A stretch of DNA of 64,000 bases from Deltaproteobacteria bacterium (GTDB lineage Bacteria; Myxococcota; Myxococcia; SLRQ01): assembly GCA_007130885.1 (NCBI GenBank), contig SLRQ01000012.1, positions 62,001-126,000 on the forward strand, read 5' to 3'. Every line of letters starts with the position of its first letter. Position 1 is the first letter of the stretch. The notes beneath the pieces are model-generated. The model was given only the letters and a program-made list of their open reading frames with translations. It was not told the DNA's origin and made no database searches. Of the stretch, positions 1 through 9,762 are shown piece by piece. A program made the translations under genes and the position numbers.

Positions 1-504
1 GATTTGCACTCTGATGTTCGTGCCGGCCGTTTCCGGGAAGATCTGTTCTATCGCCTGTATGTCGTCCCTCTAACGCTGCCGCCTCTTCGCAGGCGCATGG
101 ACGACGTGATGCTTCTTACTCGGCACTTTCTAGCTGCCAGATCGCCCGGACGTCCTCCATCGCTAACGGATGGAGCGAAGAGGAAGTTGCTGTCTCATTC
201 CTGGCCGGGCAACGTGCGTGAGCTCAAGAACACGATCGAAAGAGCCCTCTTATTCCACCGGAGCAAAGTAATTGAAGATCAGGACATCACGTTTCCAGAG
301 GATGTCGCGCTACAACCCGAAGACGGCACGATCATCGTGATAGGCAAGACTCTCGAAGAAATCGAGCTCGAGGCAATTTCTCTTGCTCTTCGCGCTAACG
401 GTGGTAATCGCCGAATGACGGCGCAGTCGCTTGGAATAGCCAGATCCACACTACAAATGAAGCTCAAGGAGATCGAGCCTCTCGAAAGCTCTCGCGCGGG
501 CTAA
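1..504 (+). CDS. Sigma-54-dependent response regulator/activator, C-terminal part (5' end outside window)
   Basis: The reading frame is open from the first base, so only the last 167 codons are seen. The N-terminal part of this sequence is the end of an AAA+ sigma-54 activator domain: [19 protein letters not shown] and then WPGNVREL near visible residue 70, all hallmark strings of NtrC-family ATPases. The last 40 residues form a Fis-type helix-turn-helix ([19 protein letters not shown]). By family it binds upstream enhancer sites and remodels RNA polymerase-sigma-54. The sensory N-terminal domain is not visible, so the signal is unknown. The stop overlaps the convergent pyrF stop by 4 bp. Confidence 0.9.
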   Translation, partial: DLHSDVRAGRFREDLFYRLYVVPLTLPPLRRRMDDVMLLTRHFLAARSPGRPPSLTDGAKRKLLSHSWPGNVRELKNTIERALLFHRSKVIEDQDITFPEDVALQPEDGTIIVIGKTLEEIELEAISLALRANGGNRRMTAQSLGIARSTLQMKLKEIEPLESSRAG

Positions 505-1271
505 ATGGCGGGCGAAGTCCTGGAAAGATCCTCTGCAATGGCTCTTGCCGCCTCAACAGGATCTGGAGCGTTTCTAATCGGCCTGCCAATCACCAAGTAA
601 TCCGCACCGGCAGCCACCGCCCCGCTGGGAGTCATGACGCGTGCCTGGTCATCTCGAGGAGAACCGGCGGGGCGCACTCCAGGCGTCACGATCAATGGAG
701 CCTGCCCAACAGCCTCCCGCACGGAGGCAGCCTCCTCCGCGGAGCAAACCACCCCCCCTGCTCCCGCATCGCAGGCCAAGCACGACAACCTGACCACCGC
801 TTCATCGGAAGGTCCAGCCAGACCGACCTTGGTCAAAGTATCCTCGTTCATGCTGGTGAGTACGGTGACGGCTAGAACGGTGGGAGGTGGAAGCCCGGCT
901 GCCATCGCTCCCTCGCGCGCTCCGTCAACGGCCGCCGCCACCATCGCGGCTCCGCCGGTGGCATGAACCGTAAGCAAGCCCGCACCAAGCCCCCCTGCTG
1001 CCCGTGCCGCGGAGCGAACAGTGTTGGGTATATCGTGCAGCTTGAGGTCTAGAAACACCGGCATTCCGGCTCGGCGCAGATCCATCACCGCTTGTGGACC
1101 CTGCGCCACAAAGAGCTCCAACCCCACCTTGACCATGCCCACAACGCCTCTCAAAGCATCAACGAGGCGCGCCGCCTCCTGTAGATGAGGGGTGTCCAGA
1201 GCCACGATGATCCTATCGCCCGAAGAGGAAAAAAGTCTCTCCTTGGCGTGGAGCTTTTGGCGACTACTCAT
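501..1271 (-). CDS. pyrF: Orotidine 5'-phosphate decarboxylase
   Basis: Decarboxylates OMP to UMP in the last step of de novo pyrimidine synthesis, in the cytosol. The TIM-barrel catalytic signature [10 protein letters not shown] is present (D75, K77, D80 from the chosen start), preceded by IIVALDTP and KVGLELF and followed by the phosphate-binding end VTPGVRP and [10 protein letters not shown]. The frame is open 13 codons further upstream. I chose the ATG at 1271 because AAAGGGAGG lies just before it and because 256 residues suits the family. It lies 25 bp after the DUF4388 gene stop and is probably cotranscribed with it. Confidence 0.95.
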   Translation of the reverse strand: MSSRQKLHAKERLFSSSGDRIIVALDTPHLQEAARLVDALRGVVGMVKVGLELFVAQGPQAVMDLRRAGMPVFLDLKLHDIPNTVRSAARAAGGLGAGLLTVHATGGAAMVAAAVDGAREGAMAAGLPPPTVLAVTVLTSMNEDTLTKVGLAGPSDEAVVRLSCLACDAGAGGVVCSAEEAASVREAVGQAPLIVTPGVRPAGSPRDDQARVMTPSGAVAAGADYLVIGRPIRNAPDPVEAARAIAEDLSRTSPAI

Positions 1272-1296
1272 GCAGCCTCCCTTTGTTGGCGGCCGA

Positions 1297-2856
1297 TCAA
1301 CCTTTTCCAAGGTGAGTCAACATGACCAGATGTTGCAACTTGTTGGAAACTTCAGGAGGCAGAGCGCCCTTCGCCTTGGAAAGAGAGAAACCCTGAAAAG
1401 CCTCCAAGGCTTCAATCGCTCGGTTCTTGTAATCGTCACCATGTAGACGCTTGGCGTTCTCCAAAACGCGGGGGGTATCCAAGACGCCGTCCTTGATTCT
1501 GACTCCCTCGAAAAGCGGCCTATATGCCTCGGGCGCCGATTCGAAATAGGCGTTCATCTCATCGATGCCCTGTTGAGCCTCTTGTAATGCTTCATAAATC
1601 CGAGCGGCCGCCTTCGAGTAAGCCAAAAAAGGCATCCGGTCCACCTCTGACTCCATGGACGGTTCCCGTGCGTCGCCCCCTGTTGTTTCAGGCGGGTCCG
1701 ACTCCTCGGGGTCCTTCTCGCAGGGCTCCACTTCCCCGTCGTCTTCCTCCATGGAACCGAACAGGGCTGAAGCATCCAGCTTTCCATGTAGGTTTCCCTC
1801 GGGCTCCGGGTCGGGCTCGGGCTCAGGCTCCGTTTCGAGCCTCTGCGCCTCCTCCTCTTGCCCGGCGAATTCAGGATTTGCGGCCGTATCGGCTATGCTC
1901 TCGCCTACCGAGATAATATCCATCTCGGAATCCGGCTCTCCCGGCCAATCCGCCTCCTCCGCTTGCACGCCATCCCCTGGCTCCGTGCTCGTATCGGCTA
2001 TGCTCTCGCCTACCGAGGTCAGTTCCATCTTGGAGTCCGCCGCCTCGAGATCGCCGGCGTCAATCGCTTCACCGCCGGCCTCTGTATTCACAGCTCCAGT
2101 CTTTAGCGGTGCGATCAAGCCCGCCTTGGTCAAGTCGAACAAGACACGAAGGCCGAGCAACTCTCCCAGTCGACTTGCGGCGATAATCTCCACCCCGGAA
2201 AGCGAACCGTCCGCCAATCCCAAGACCACCTGTTCCTGCGCGGACAAATCCTTAGTCTCGCCCGGCCGGCCTTCATGGGGAAGATGCAATGGGACGAGGC
2301 TGCCGTATCGCTCGAGATCGGTGAGACTTCGAAACCCATCCAATATCAAATCATGCGTACTTCCCTCCAAATCAATACGCTGGAGGACATCGATATGCTC
2401 CGCAATGAAAAGAAAGCGACCGAACTCATGCCCGATAAGCGAAACTACGATTTCCCGTACGAGCCTGGCCCAAGCTTTCTCTAACTGCGTCGCGGTCGCA
2501 ACCCCAGACTCGACGCAATGGTCCCATATAGTTTTTTCCGGAGGCTGGCTCGCCTCAAGCTCCAGGAGTTGCTCGTGGGAGATAAGTCCTTCGCGCCAAA
2601 GAACATCCGCTATCCCGTCGCCAAGAGCATTGCTGTCGGCAAAAACGACCTCACCCTCGGCCAAGTACACGTTCTTTCGCACTCCGCCATCCATTTCGAT
2701 GGCCAGCCGGCCACTCGAACGGGCTGTATTCAAGAACGTGAGTAAATCTCCAGGAGGCAGAATGTTTAGTTCACCCACCAAGAACGGCTGCCGCTCTTCA
2801 CCCTCTACCGAAAACGAAGTCAGGCCTTCTTCGGAGTCCTCGATCTTTATGAGCAT
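1297..2856 (-). CDS. DUF4388 (PatA-like N-terminal) domain protein with acidic repeat linker
   Basis: Residues 20-200 carry a DUF4388/PatA-N-like domain: [20 protein letters not shown], then SGRLAIEM, then a segment where the domain is extended ([30 protein letters not shown]). This domain is common in myxobacterial and deltaproteobacterial signalling proteins; its biochemical role is not settled. Residues about 260-410 are an acidic, proline-rich, probably disordered linker holding two copies of SVGESIADT and an [11 protein letters not shown] run. A helical C-terminal region follows. No membrane segment is seen. GGGAG stands 8 nt before the ATG. The gene lies between proS and pyrF on the same strand. 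A signalling or scaffold role is inferred only. Confidence 0.75.
   Translation of the reverse strand: MLIKIEDSEEGLTSFSVEGEERQPFLVGELNILPPGDLLTFLNTARSSGRLAIEMDGGVRKNVYLAEGEVVFADSNALGDGIADVLWREGLISHEQLLELEASQPPEKTIWDHCVESGVATATQLEKAWARLVREIVVSLIGHEFGRFLFIAEHIDVLQRIDLEGSTHDLILDGFRSLTDLERYGSLVPLHLPHEGRPGETKDLSAQEQVVLGLADGSLSGVEIIAASRLGELLGLRVLFDLTKAGLIAPLKTGAVNTEAGGEAIDAGDLEAADSKMELTSVGESIADTSTEPGDGVQAEEADWPGEPDSEMDIISVGESIADTAANPEFAGQEEEAQRLETEPEPEPDPEPEGNLHGKLDASALFGSMEEDDGEVEPCEKDPEESDPPETTGGDAREPSMESEVDRMPFLAYSKAAARIYEALQEAQQGIDEMNAYFESAPEAYRPLFEGVRIKDGVLDTPRVLENAKRLHGDDYKNRAIEALEAFQGFSLSKAKGALPPEVSNKLQHLVMLTHLGKG
1885..2017 (-). repeat. 28-bp perfect direct repeat inside the DUF4388 gene
   Basis: Bases 1885-1912 and 1990-2017 are identical and sit 105 bp apart, in frame. 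On the coding strand both encode SVGESIADT in the acidic linker. Conservation at every base, including third positions, suggests a recent duplication of a short peptide module. Confidence 0.85.
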
Positions 2857-2892
2857 TTCATTTCTCCCAAGCAGCCCCCTTCTTGCATCAAC

Positions 2893-4602
2893 TCACGGTC
2901 GCGCGACTACCTCGGCACATACCGACTGCAACGAAGCATCGACGACACGCACCGCGTCCTCACCACGCCGCCTGATCTCCACGCTGCCCTCTTGGAGGCG
3001 TCTCTTCCCAACAGCCACTCTTACGGGAATGCCTATCAGATCGGCGTCCTTGAATTTGACACCTGCCCGCTCGTCTCGGTCATCGAGCAGCACCTCGTAT
3101 CCCTCGGCTACCAAGCCTTCATATAGCTCCTCGGCTTTGCCGCGAACAGACTCGTCGTTGGTCTGAAGAGCCAAGACATGAATTTGGTAAGGCGCCATCG
3201 AATCCGGCCAAATGATTCCATCGCCATCATGGTGAAGCTCGATGGCGGCAGCCATCACCCGCTCCACCCCGATGCCGTAGGAGCCCATGATAATAGGCTC
3301 CTCCTTGCCTGCCGCGTCCAGCACCGTGGCGCCGACCGCATCGGAGTATCGAGTGCCCAGCTTGAAGATATGACCTACCTCCAAAGCTCTAAATACCTCT
3401 AGTGAACCACCACAGTGAACGCATTGCTCGTTCTCTGTCACTGTCCGCAAATCCGCGAAACGAGTGCGAGGTATATCTCTCTTCACCGAAACGTGCTCCA
3501 AGTGGAATCCATCCTCGTTGGCGCCCGTAACCATCTCCCGCCTGCCCTCCAGCTCGGTATCAGCCAATACCGGCAGGTGGTCGACCCCCACGGCTCCAAG
3601 AGAGCCCGGATCGGCGCCTAGCGCCTCCCTAATCTCCTCCGCGTGTCCCGGGCGCAGGTCTTTGGCTCCCGTGGCACCTTGCAGCTTGGACTCGGCCAGC
3701 TCGTGGTCCCCTCTTAGGAGCACCAAATGCATTTTCCCGTCGAGCACATAGACCAACGTCTTAATCTGTCGATCCGCTGATGCCTTGTCGGGGTGGGCGC
3801 CAGCCAGATCCTCTATCGTAACTAGGCCGGGTGTGGGGAACCGCTCCGGCGCACCTGCTTCTTCAGGGTCTGACGCCGGCTCTATTCGGCTCCTGGCGGT
3901 CTCGGTGTTGGCTGCATAATCGCAGGAACGGCAAGCCGCAACCATATCTTCGCCCGCATCCGTGCGCACCATGAACTCGGCGGACTCCGAGCCCCCCATC
4001 GCGCCCGAGTGTGCCTCCACGATGTAATACTTCAGCCCGCATCGTTCGAAGATGCCGCAGTACGCCTTGCGCTGGTGCTCGTAAGCCGCGTCCAAGCCCT
4101 CGCGATCGATGTCGAAGGAGTATGCATCTTTCATGATGAACTCCCGAACTCTCAGAACCCCGGACTTGGGCCTGGGCTCATCACGGAACTTGGTCTGAAT
4201 CTGGTACCAAACCTGCGGCAAGTCGCGATACGAGCGAAGCTCGTTGTTCGCAAGGTGAGTGAACACCTCTTCATGCGTCATTCCCAGACACATGTCTCGT
4301 CCGCCGCGGTCTTTCAACCGAAACATGTTATCGCCCATAACCTCCCAGCGATCAGTGGCATCCCACACCTCGCGCGGATGAAGCGCGGGCAGATGAAACT
4401 CCTGGGCGCCCAGCTCATCCATCTCCCGCCGAATGATCGCTTCTACTTTTCGAATCACTCGCCAACCCAGGGGCAACATGGCGTAGATGCCGGCCGCAAT
4501 CTGACGTATGAAACCACCGCGCACCAGCAGCACGTGACTTGGCACCACGGCATCGTGGGGAGCTTCCTTAAGCGTAGGAGCGAACAGTATCGACTGTCGC
4601 AT
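2893..4602 (-). CDS. proS: Prolyl-tRNA synthetase, bacterial type with editing insertion
   Basis: Charges tRNA-Pro with proline (class II synthetase). The N-terminus [20 protein letters not shown], motif 2 region ([26 protein letters not shown]), motif 3 region ([16 protein letters not shown]) and the C-terminal anticodon-binding domain ([23 protein letters not shown]) are all present. Residues about 240-390 form the YbaK/INS-like editing insertion that removes mischarged alanine. The 569-residue length is typical of the bacterial form. GGAGGGG stands about 8 nt before the ATG. It lies 36 bp downstream of the DUF4388 gene's neighbour boundary and is likely in the same minus-strand transcription unit as DUF4388 and pyrF. 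Confidence 0.97.
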   Translation of the reverse strand: MRQSILFAPTLKEAPHDAVVPSHVLLVRGGFIRQIAAGIYAMLPLGWRVIRKVEAIIRREMDELGAQEFHLPALHPREVWDATDRWEVMGDNMFRLKDRGGRDMCLGMTHEEVFTHLANNELRSYRDLPQVWYQIQTKFRDEPRPKSGVLRVREFIMKDAYSFDIDREGLDAAYEHQRKAYCGIFERCGLKYYIVEAHSGAMGGSESAEFMVRTDAGEDMVAACRSCDYAANTETARSRIEPASDPEEAGAPERFPTPGLVTIEDLAGAHPDKASADRQIKTLVYVLDGKMHLVLLRGDHELAESKLQGATGAKDLRPGHAEEIREALGADPGSLGAVGVDHLPVLADTELEGRREMVTGANEDGFHLEHVSVKRDIPRTRFADLRTVTENEQCVHCGGSLEVFRALEVGHIFKLGTRYSDAVGATVLDAAGKEEPIIMGSYGIGVERVMAAAIELHHDGDGIIWPDSMAPYQIHVLALQTNDESVRGKAEELYEGLVAEGYEVLLDDRDERAGVKFKDADLIGIPVRVAVGKRRLQEGSVEIRRRGEDAVRVVDASLQSVCAEVVARP

Positions 4603-4646
4603 GTACCCACCCCTCCAATCCTAGAAGAAACATGGCGTCTCCGGCT

Positions 4647-5735
4647 CTACCTAGCCGCACGAAGCTCCTCATCGATGATCTCTTTGAATGCCTCAAAGGA
4701 TCTGACTCCACGAACCGGTATGCCGTTGACGAAAAAGATCGGCGCACCATCGACCCCCGCTTCGCGGCCGGCCATGACGTCCCTCATTACATGACGTCGC
4801 ATCCTGCCCTCGTCCAAGCAGGTTTCGAAGAGTTCCACATCCAGCCCCTCGATACTGCCGGCATAGTTCTTGACGGCATCGGTGGACAGAGCGTCGGAAT
4901 GCTCGAACAAAACATCGTGCATCGCCCAGAACACGCCCTGCTCGTCGGCACATAAAGCAGCCTCGGAGGCCCTGTTTGCCTCTTCGTCGTTCGGTGGTGG
5001 AAATTGCCTGAACACGAACCTAACCTCATCCGGGTACTGTTCCTCGATCTGCTGCATGACGTCCTTGGCTTGTCTGCAAAACGGGCACACGAAGTTCGAG
5101 AACTCGACTATCGTGACCTTGGCATCATCAGGCCCTCTCGAGGGGCCTGTAGGGTCGACGTCGGTACGCGGCCCCTGAAGACGAATGCGAACCTCCGCCT
5201 TCCCGGTAAGATCGCCAATCAGACTTTGGAAACGTTCCGCTTTGTTCTTCTCATGCAGCCACTGCATTATTCTTGGCTGGAGTTCCTCAAAGGACTGGCC
5301 CCCCATCATCGCCTGGTTCTCATCAAAGAACTCGCGAGCCTCTTCATCCGTTGGATAAGATGCGGAGCGCTCGACGGCTTCTTGCACGAAAGCGTCGATA
5401 TCCTCGAAGCCTTTTCGTTCCGCTTCCTCGGAAAGAAGCTTTTCGGATACGAGCCTGTCTATACCTTGCATTCGCAATTCATGGACCTGCTGCTCGTACT
5501 CTTTACGAAGACGGGTCAGAGCTTCGCCCAGGACCTCGTCCACCTCGCCCAGGGTTACTTTCTCGTCGCCGACGGTAGCCACGACCTTGGACGGATCATC
5601 GAGATCGGTTTTCTCAGCGCCGATGTCTCTGGCGTCCAATGGCTCGGGCCTTCTATCCGGGTCGGGACAGGCAAGAGCCCCAACAGCCAACGAGAGAGCC
5701 AGGGTCAGTATCAGGGAGTTACGCACCAGGATCAC
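4647..5735 (-). CDS. Periplasmic lipoprotein: SurA-like N-terminal domain fused to DsbA-like thioredoxin domain
   Basis: The first 23 residues are a lipoprotein signal peptide ending in GALAC. Residues about 45-170 resemble the SurA/PpiC N-terminal chaperone region (VATVGDEKVTLGEVDEVLGEAL, then GIDRLVSEKLLSEEAERKG). Residues about 200-360 are a DsbA/Thioredoxin_4 domain with the active site CPFC in FSNFVCPFCRQAKD and the cis-proline segment GVDGAPIFFVNG. It should therefore be a membrane-anchored periplasmic thiol-disulfide oxidoreductase or isomerase with a substrate-binding arm. The start is GTG at 5735, with AAGGAAGG before it. No DsbB partner is in the window. Domain assignment is firm; the exact redox role is inferred. 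Confidence 0.85.
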   Translation of the reverse strand: MILVRNSLILTLALSLAVGALACPDPDRRPEPLDARDIGAEKTDLDDPSKVVATVGDEKVTLGEVDEVLGEALTRLRKEYEQQVHELRMQGIDRLVSEKLLSEEAERKGFEDIDAFVQEAVERSASYPTDEEAREFFDENQAMMGGQSFEELQPRIMQWLHEKNKAERFQSLIGDLTGKAEVRIRLQGPRTDVDPTGPSRGPDDAKVTIVEFSNFVCPFCRQAKDVMQQIEEQYPDEVRFVFRQFPPPNDEEANRASEAALCADEQGVFWAMHDVLFEHSDALSTDAVKNYAGSIEGLDVELFETCLDEGRMRRHVMRDVMAGREAGVDGAPIFFVNGIPVRGVRSFEAFKEIIDEELRAAR

Positions 5736-5904
5736 GGCAACATCCTTCCTTCATAGGGGGTGACATGAATTGCGGTAGCGTAGGCTGCCGGGAGACACGG
5801 GTCAAGGAGTCGTTCTACTGATGGATCTACTCTATCTCGAGATTACTTGAACTGATTCGGCTGATGAGCTCCCATCTTCCAAACGGATATCGTTGCGCGA
5901 CCGA

Positions 5905-5924
5905 GCGGGGTAATGTAACCCCGC
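5905..5924 (+). promoter_or_regulatory. Hairpin immediately upstream of the pabB start
   Basis: GCGGGGT and ACCCCGC form a perfect 7-bp stem around a 6-nt loop, ending 3 nt before the pabB ATG at 5928. No Shine-Dalgarno sequence is visible in the leader, so this structure occupies the ribosome-binding position. Function is inferred. Confidence 0.4.
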
Positions 5925-5927
5925 GCC

Positions 5928-7244
5928 ATGGAGCTAGACTTGGAGAGCACGGACAGGCCGATAAGCTGCCCGCTGGATGCCCTGCGTAGGCTTTCACGTC
6001 TTCCGCGTCCTGCCTATCTGTATGACGGCCGATCCGGCTGGGTGCTCGTCACTGCTGCTCCCGATGAAGCCATTACCGTTTATGCACCTGAAGATCCCTT
6101 CGAGGAGATTGACAGGCTCTGTTCAAGGCAAGGGAAAAACCCAAACCCTGACCCCCATGACCCCGGCTGGATCGGTTATCTCACGTATGAAGCCGGCCGT
6201 GCGATAGAACGTGTGCCGGGACGCATTCGCGAGGAAGACACCCCTCCAAGGATGTACCTCGCCCGGTACAAATCGGCCTACTGGTGGCATCGCGACCATG
6301 GAGCCCACTTGTCCGGGGATCCGAAGCATTCAGCTCTTCTCCAATCGGCCTTGCAACATCCACTGGAGCAAACCGAGGAAGAAAGCCTGGCTGGTGAGCC
6401 CCTCGGCACTCCTGTTTTAGACATGGATCCGAGGAGCTACAACGAAGCGTTCCGTGTCATCGCCGAAGCAATAGCCGCGGGTGACGTTTATCAGGTCAAT
6501 TTGACCTGCGCCGTTAGGGGTGTCTGGTCGGGACATCCCATGGCTTTTCATAAACGGTTGCTCGCCTCCGATCCTCCGCCTTGGGCGGGCTATCTCGACT
6601 CCGGAGACGCCGTCATCTCATCCAACAGCCCCGAGCTCTTGCTGACATACGACGTTTCCAGCCGTCACGCTGTAAGCGGCCCCATCAAGGGAACCGTTCC
6701 CAGGGGGCGAACACCCGAGGAGGAAGAGAGCTTGGCGGCAAGACTGTGCCGCGATCCCAAGGAGCGGGCGGAGCATGTAATGATCGTGGATCTGGTGCGT
6801 AACGATCTCGGCAGAGTCTGCGATGCGGGCACAATCAAGGCAAGTCCACTGATGCGCACCATGCGTCTTGCACAAGTCCAGCACATGGTAACGGATGTCT
6901 CGGGGCGGCTTTCCTCCGGCTACACGGCCATCGACCTCTTACGAGCCGTCTACCCAGGCGGCTCGGTGACGGGCGCCCCCAAGGTAGCCGCCATGTCATT
7001 CATTGACGCGGTCGAGAGATCCGCAAGAGGCGTCTACTGTGGTGCCCTGGGCAGGGTGTCACCTGCCGGAGACCTCTCATTGGCTCTGCCAATAAGGACC
7101 GCGACGCTACGCCCTCTTGATGCCGGAAGCTGGACGGTTTCTTACGGAGCGGGAGGAGGAATCGTTGCGGACAGCCGCCCCGACTCCGAGTACGAGGAGT
7201 TGAAGCTAAAGGCCCGCCGAGTGATCGAGGTGCTAGGTGGATAG
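5928..7244 (+). CDS. pabB: Aminodeoxychorismate synthase component I
   Basis: Converts chorismate plus ammonia to 4-amino-4-deoxychorismate for p-aminobenzoate and folate synthesis. It is a full-length chorismate-binding enzyme of 438 residues: GDVYQVNLTCAVRG, DLVRNDLGRVCDAGTI and PGGSVTGAPK are signature strings. GPIKGTVPRG contains the lysine (K254) that separates PabB (PIKGT) from anthranilate synthase TrpE (PIAGT). The glutaminase partner PabA is not nearby. The last 8 bp overlap the following CPBP protease gene, so the two are translationally linked. A hairpin sits directly before the start codon and no clear ribosome-binding site is seen. Confidence 0.93.
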   Translation: MELDLESTDRPISCPLDALRRLSRLPRPAYLYDGRSGWVLVTAAPDEAITVYAPEDPFEEIDRLCSRQGKNPNPDPHDPGWIGYLTYEAGRAIERVPGRIREEDTPPRMYLARYKSAYWWHRDHGAHLSGDPKHSALLQSALQHPLEQTEEESLAGEPLGTPVLDMDPRSYNEAFRVIAEAIAAGDVYQVNLTCAVRGVWSGHPMAFHKRLLASDPPPWAGYLDSGDAVISSNSPELLLTYDVSSRHAVSGPIKGTVPRGRTPEEEESLAARLCRDPKERAEHVMIVDLVRNDLGRVCDAGTIKASPLMRTMRLAQVQHMVTDVSGRLSSGYTAIDLLRAVYPGGSVTGAPKVAAMSFIDAVERSARGVYCGALGRVSPAGDLSLALPIRTATLRPLDAGSWTVSYGAGGGIVADSRPDSEYEELKLKARRVIEVLGG

Positions 7245-7851
7245 TGATTCTCCCAGGGAACCGGACGACGGCGGTGGGCGGGGATCGGGCCCGAGCTTCA
7301 CGGTCGTTCTATTGGTTTTTTACGGCCTCATGGCCGGCTTAGGGGTGCTCCTCGCCTGGCTTCTGGACGTACCGTCGATTTGGCGAATGGAGCCTGGACC
7401 TCCTGGGCCCATCTCTCCCGAGTTCGGGCTGCTCCTTGGTATAGCCTTGGGCCTTGCGGTACATGCAGGGAGCACATTCGTGCGGCGGCGCTTTGGGTGG
7501 ACCCAGAAGTTTTACGAGCAGATTCGACGGATGCTGGGTACTCCGTCTACGGTGCAAGTGGTGATCGCGGCATCGGCCTCCGCCATTGGCGAGGAGATTC
7601 TTTTTCGTGGCGCGCTGATGCCGGCAATCGGCCTCGTACCCCAGGCGATTCTCTTCGGGTTGCTACATCTATCACCGGGACGAGAGTTTCGTTTCTGGCC
7701 GTTCTATGCCGCCGCAATGGGACTGGCGTTCGGGCTTCTCTATCAGGCCAGCGGCACGATCATGGCTCCGATACTCGCTCACTTCACGGTGAACTACTTC
7801 GGCTTGGCCTCGCTGCGTGAAAAGCCCGAACGAACCTCTCCACCGTCCTAA
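7237..7851 (+). CDS. CPBP-family intramembrane metalloprotease (ABI/CAAX protease-like)
   Basis: A 204-residue multi-pass membrane protein with about five hydrophobic segments. The family's glutamate pair and arginine are seen in EEILFRG (E119, E120, R124), with a downstream histidine in LLHLSPG and another in ILAHFTVNYFG, the expected metal-binding set. Members include CAAX prenyl proteases and bacteriocin-immunity proteins; the substrate here is unknown. It starts at GTG 7237 inside the end of pabB. The N-terminal 25 residues are a cytosolic acidic/glycine-rich tail. Confidence 0.88.
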   Translation: MDSDSPREPDDGGGRGSGPSFTVVLLVFYGLMAGLGVLLAWLLDVPSIWRMEPGPPGPISPEFGLLLGIALGLAVHAGSTFVRRRFGWTQKFYEQIRRMLGTPSTVQVVIAASASAIGEEILFRGALMPAIGLVPQAILFGLLHLSPGREFRFWPFYAAAMGLAFGLLYQASGTIMAPILAHFTVNYFGLASLREKPERTSPPS

Positions 7852-7962
7852 ACCCGAGACCGTGATTCCGAACGAATGGATCACGGAGCGCGGCATTTCC
7901 GGATGCAAGGAAATAGGAGGACGCATAGTGGACCGCCCTCGAGCGCGGACTGTTTCGGGTCA

Positions 7963-9693
7963 TTACCGGCAGATACTTTGGACTTCCGCGCCGTTGTAGT
8001 AATGCCGGAGAATTGAGCGATAGGCATGGCCGTGCTCCGCCATACCGATCGCTCCGGTCTGACACATTCCCACGCCGTGTCCCCAGCCTCCCCCCTCGAA
8101 GACGAAGGAAACGGGAAGGCCCTTTTCATCTTCCTCGACACGAACAACAAACATCCCGCTGGGAAGATTATCGAATAGGCGGCGAACGGGGAGCTCACGC
8201 CGCACCACTGCCTCACCGCCCGTACCCGTGACCCTGACGCCGCGCACCCGTCCGGAGACGCCCCTTCCCAGCGGTTCAATTGCACGTATGGAGCCGACAC
8301 CCAAGGATGAAACCAAACCGTCGATCTGCTCCGCCGTAAAGCTGCGAGTCCACCGGTGCCTGGAGTTCGAACCGACTGAAGCCAACCTACACCAAGAGGG
8401 AGGATCCTCGGCCAACCATTTCTCCAGCTCCGCCTCCCCGATTCCCGCAGCGAACCGGAGCCACTTCCCCTCTACCGGAAGGTCCAGGCGGCCCCGAAGA
8501 ACAGGGTCGGGAGGGGTGCCCCAAACCGTCTCGTTGCTTTCGGTATGCCCCCCACACATCGCCGAGTACACCGCATCGATAAGTCTCCCACCGTCACCGA
8601 CCAGCACCTCCCCAGCCGTGGATAATATAGCGTCGTCCGTGGTGCCAACCGCCGCGCCGACTCCCCGGTAAACCTGGCAATGGGTCTCCGCGCAGATAAG
8701 CGCCGGGTCCGCCTGATGGCGAACGCCGACCTTGGCGAGAATATCCGTGCGAGTAGCAACCGCCTGGGCCTTGAGAGCCTCGATATGAGCCGAAGCATAT
8801 GTTTCAGCCGGAACTATCCCGCGAAGCATCTTTTCCACCGCCACCTCGTTTACCAACGACAGGCCCAGGTCATCCACGACCACGTGCAAAGAGCCCTCGA
8901 ACAGGCGGTCCTCCCTGCCGTGCCTGGCGTAACCGACGCTGTGCTCGACGCCCAGAACTTCAACGACTTCTCCTCCCCGGACCTCAATCAGCACATGACC
9001 ATCGGCGACTGCAAGCACCGAGCCTTCCGAATCGGAAACACCGATCGAAGCGCTTGGCCGCTCAGTGCGAACCTCGTGGAAAACGGGGCTCTGCATCAAA
9101 TACGAGGAGGCCTCTTCAGCGGCCTCCCGTGCCCACCCAATACTGCCCGGACCATCCAGCAGGACGAGAACGCGACGGTTGTCAAGCACCTCCCCACCAA
9201 GACCGAACACGCTTCCGACGGTTTCAAGGCGCACTTCGTGACCTCGGTTGCGCCATCTCGCCACCTCCTCGACTACAGCGGCGTGTGAGATCATGCCGGC
9301 CGGAAGCTCCGCCACTATCGGGAAACGAAGAACGGCTCCGGGAGAGTGCTCGATCAGTGAGAGCACAACAGTAGTTCCAGAGGGAGCCTTGATTCTTCGG
9401 ACCGGCTCATCCGGAGCGGAACGAGGCGTAATCGCCAGCCGACCACTTGGCACCCGCACTCTTATCGTTGTTTGGCCTTCCATCAGCCTGATTGTGGCCA
9501 CCGGTTCACCGGTCTCGTCCATGAGAAGAGATCGCCGGTAGAGCACATCGATCGGATCGTCGACCATGGGTGGCGGCGCCGGCGTCTTGCCTGCCGCCGG
9601 TGAGCCTTGCGCGTCAGGCTCGTGCGTATCTTTCGCCGCGGCCACCGCCGCAGTCAGCACGAACAAAGCAACAGCAACCGATCGCTTTCTCAC
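7963..9693 (-). CDS. SpoIID/LytB domain secreted protein (peptidoglycan amidase enhancer/transglycosylase family)
   Basis: The protein starts with a signal peptide (RKRSVAVALFVLTAAVAAA). Its C-terminal half is a SpoIID/LytB domain: GIVPAETYASAHIEALKAQAVATRT, then DAVYSAMCGGHTESNETVWG, and the terminal GGGWGHGVGMCQTGAIGMAE. In SpoIID this fold cleaves denuded glycan strands; LytB is an amidase enhancer. Outside spore formers the role is usually in cell-wall remodelling. The frame is open to a GTG at 9729. I chose GTG 9693 because it begins directly at the charged signal-peptide n-region. A TATAAT box overlaps the codons between the two candidate starts, consistent with a short leader. Confidence 0.85.
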   Translation of the reverse strand: MRKRSVAVALFVLTAAVAAAKDTHEPDAQGSPAAGKTPAPPPMVDDPIDVLYRRSLLMDETGEPVATIRLMEGQTTIRVRVPSGRLAITPRSAPDEPVRRIKAPSGTTVVLSLIEHSPGAVLRFPIVAELPAGMISHAAVVEEVARWRNRGHEVRLETVGSVFGLGGEVLDNRRVLVLLDGPGSIGWAREAAEEASSYLMQSPVFHEVRTERPSASIGVSDSEGSVLAVADGHVLIEVRGGEVVEVLGVEHSVGYARHGREDRLFEGSLHVVVDDLGLSLVNEVAVEKMLRGIVPAETYASAHIEALKAQAVATRTDILAKVGVRHQADPALICAETHCQVYRGVGAAVGTTDDAILSTAGEVLVGDGGRLIDAVYSAMCGGHTESNETVWGTPPDPVLRGRLDLPVEGKWLRFAAGIGEAELEKWLAEDPPSWCRLASVGSNSRHRWTRSFTAEQIDGLVSSLGVGSIRAIEPLGRGVSGRVRGVRVTGTGGEAVVRRELPVRRLFDNLPSGMFVVRVEEDEKGLPVSFVFEGGGWGHGVGMCQTGAIGMAEHGHAYRSILRHYYNGAEVQSICR

Positions 9694-9762
9694 GAGTCGA
9701 ATTATAGCCAACTCCCGGCTGCTCCACACTTCGCGGCAAACGTGAGCAGCCGCCAGCCTGGG

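Noticed and set aside
1655..3166. A 503-codon plus-strand frame opposite the DUF4388 and proS genes
   Set aside because: Ser/Arg/Pro-rich shadow of the minus-strand coding bias; spans two well-supported genes and has no domain.
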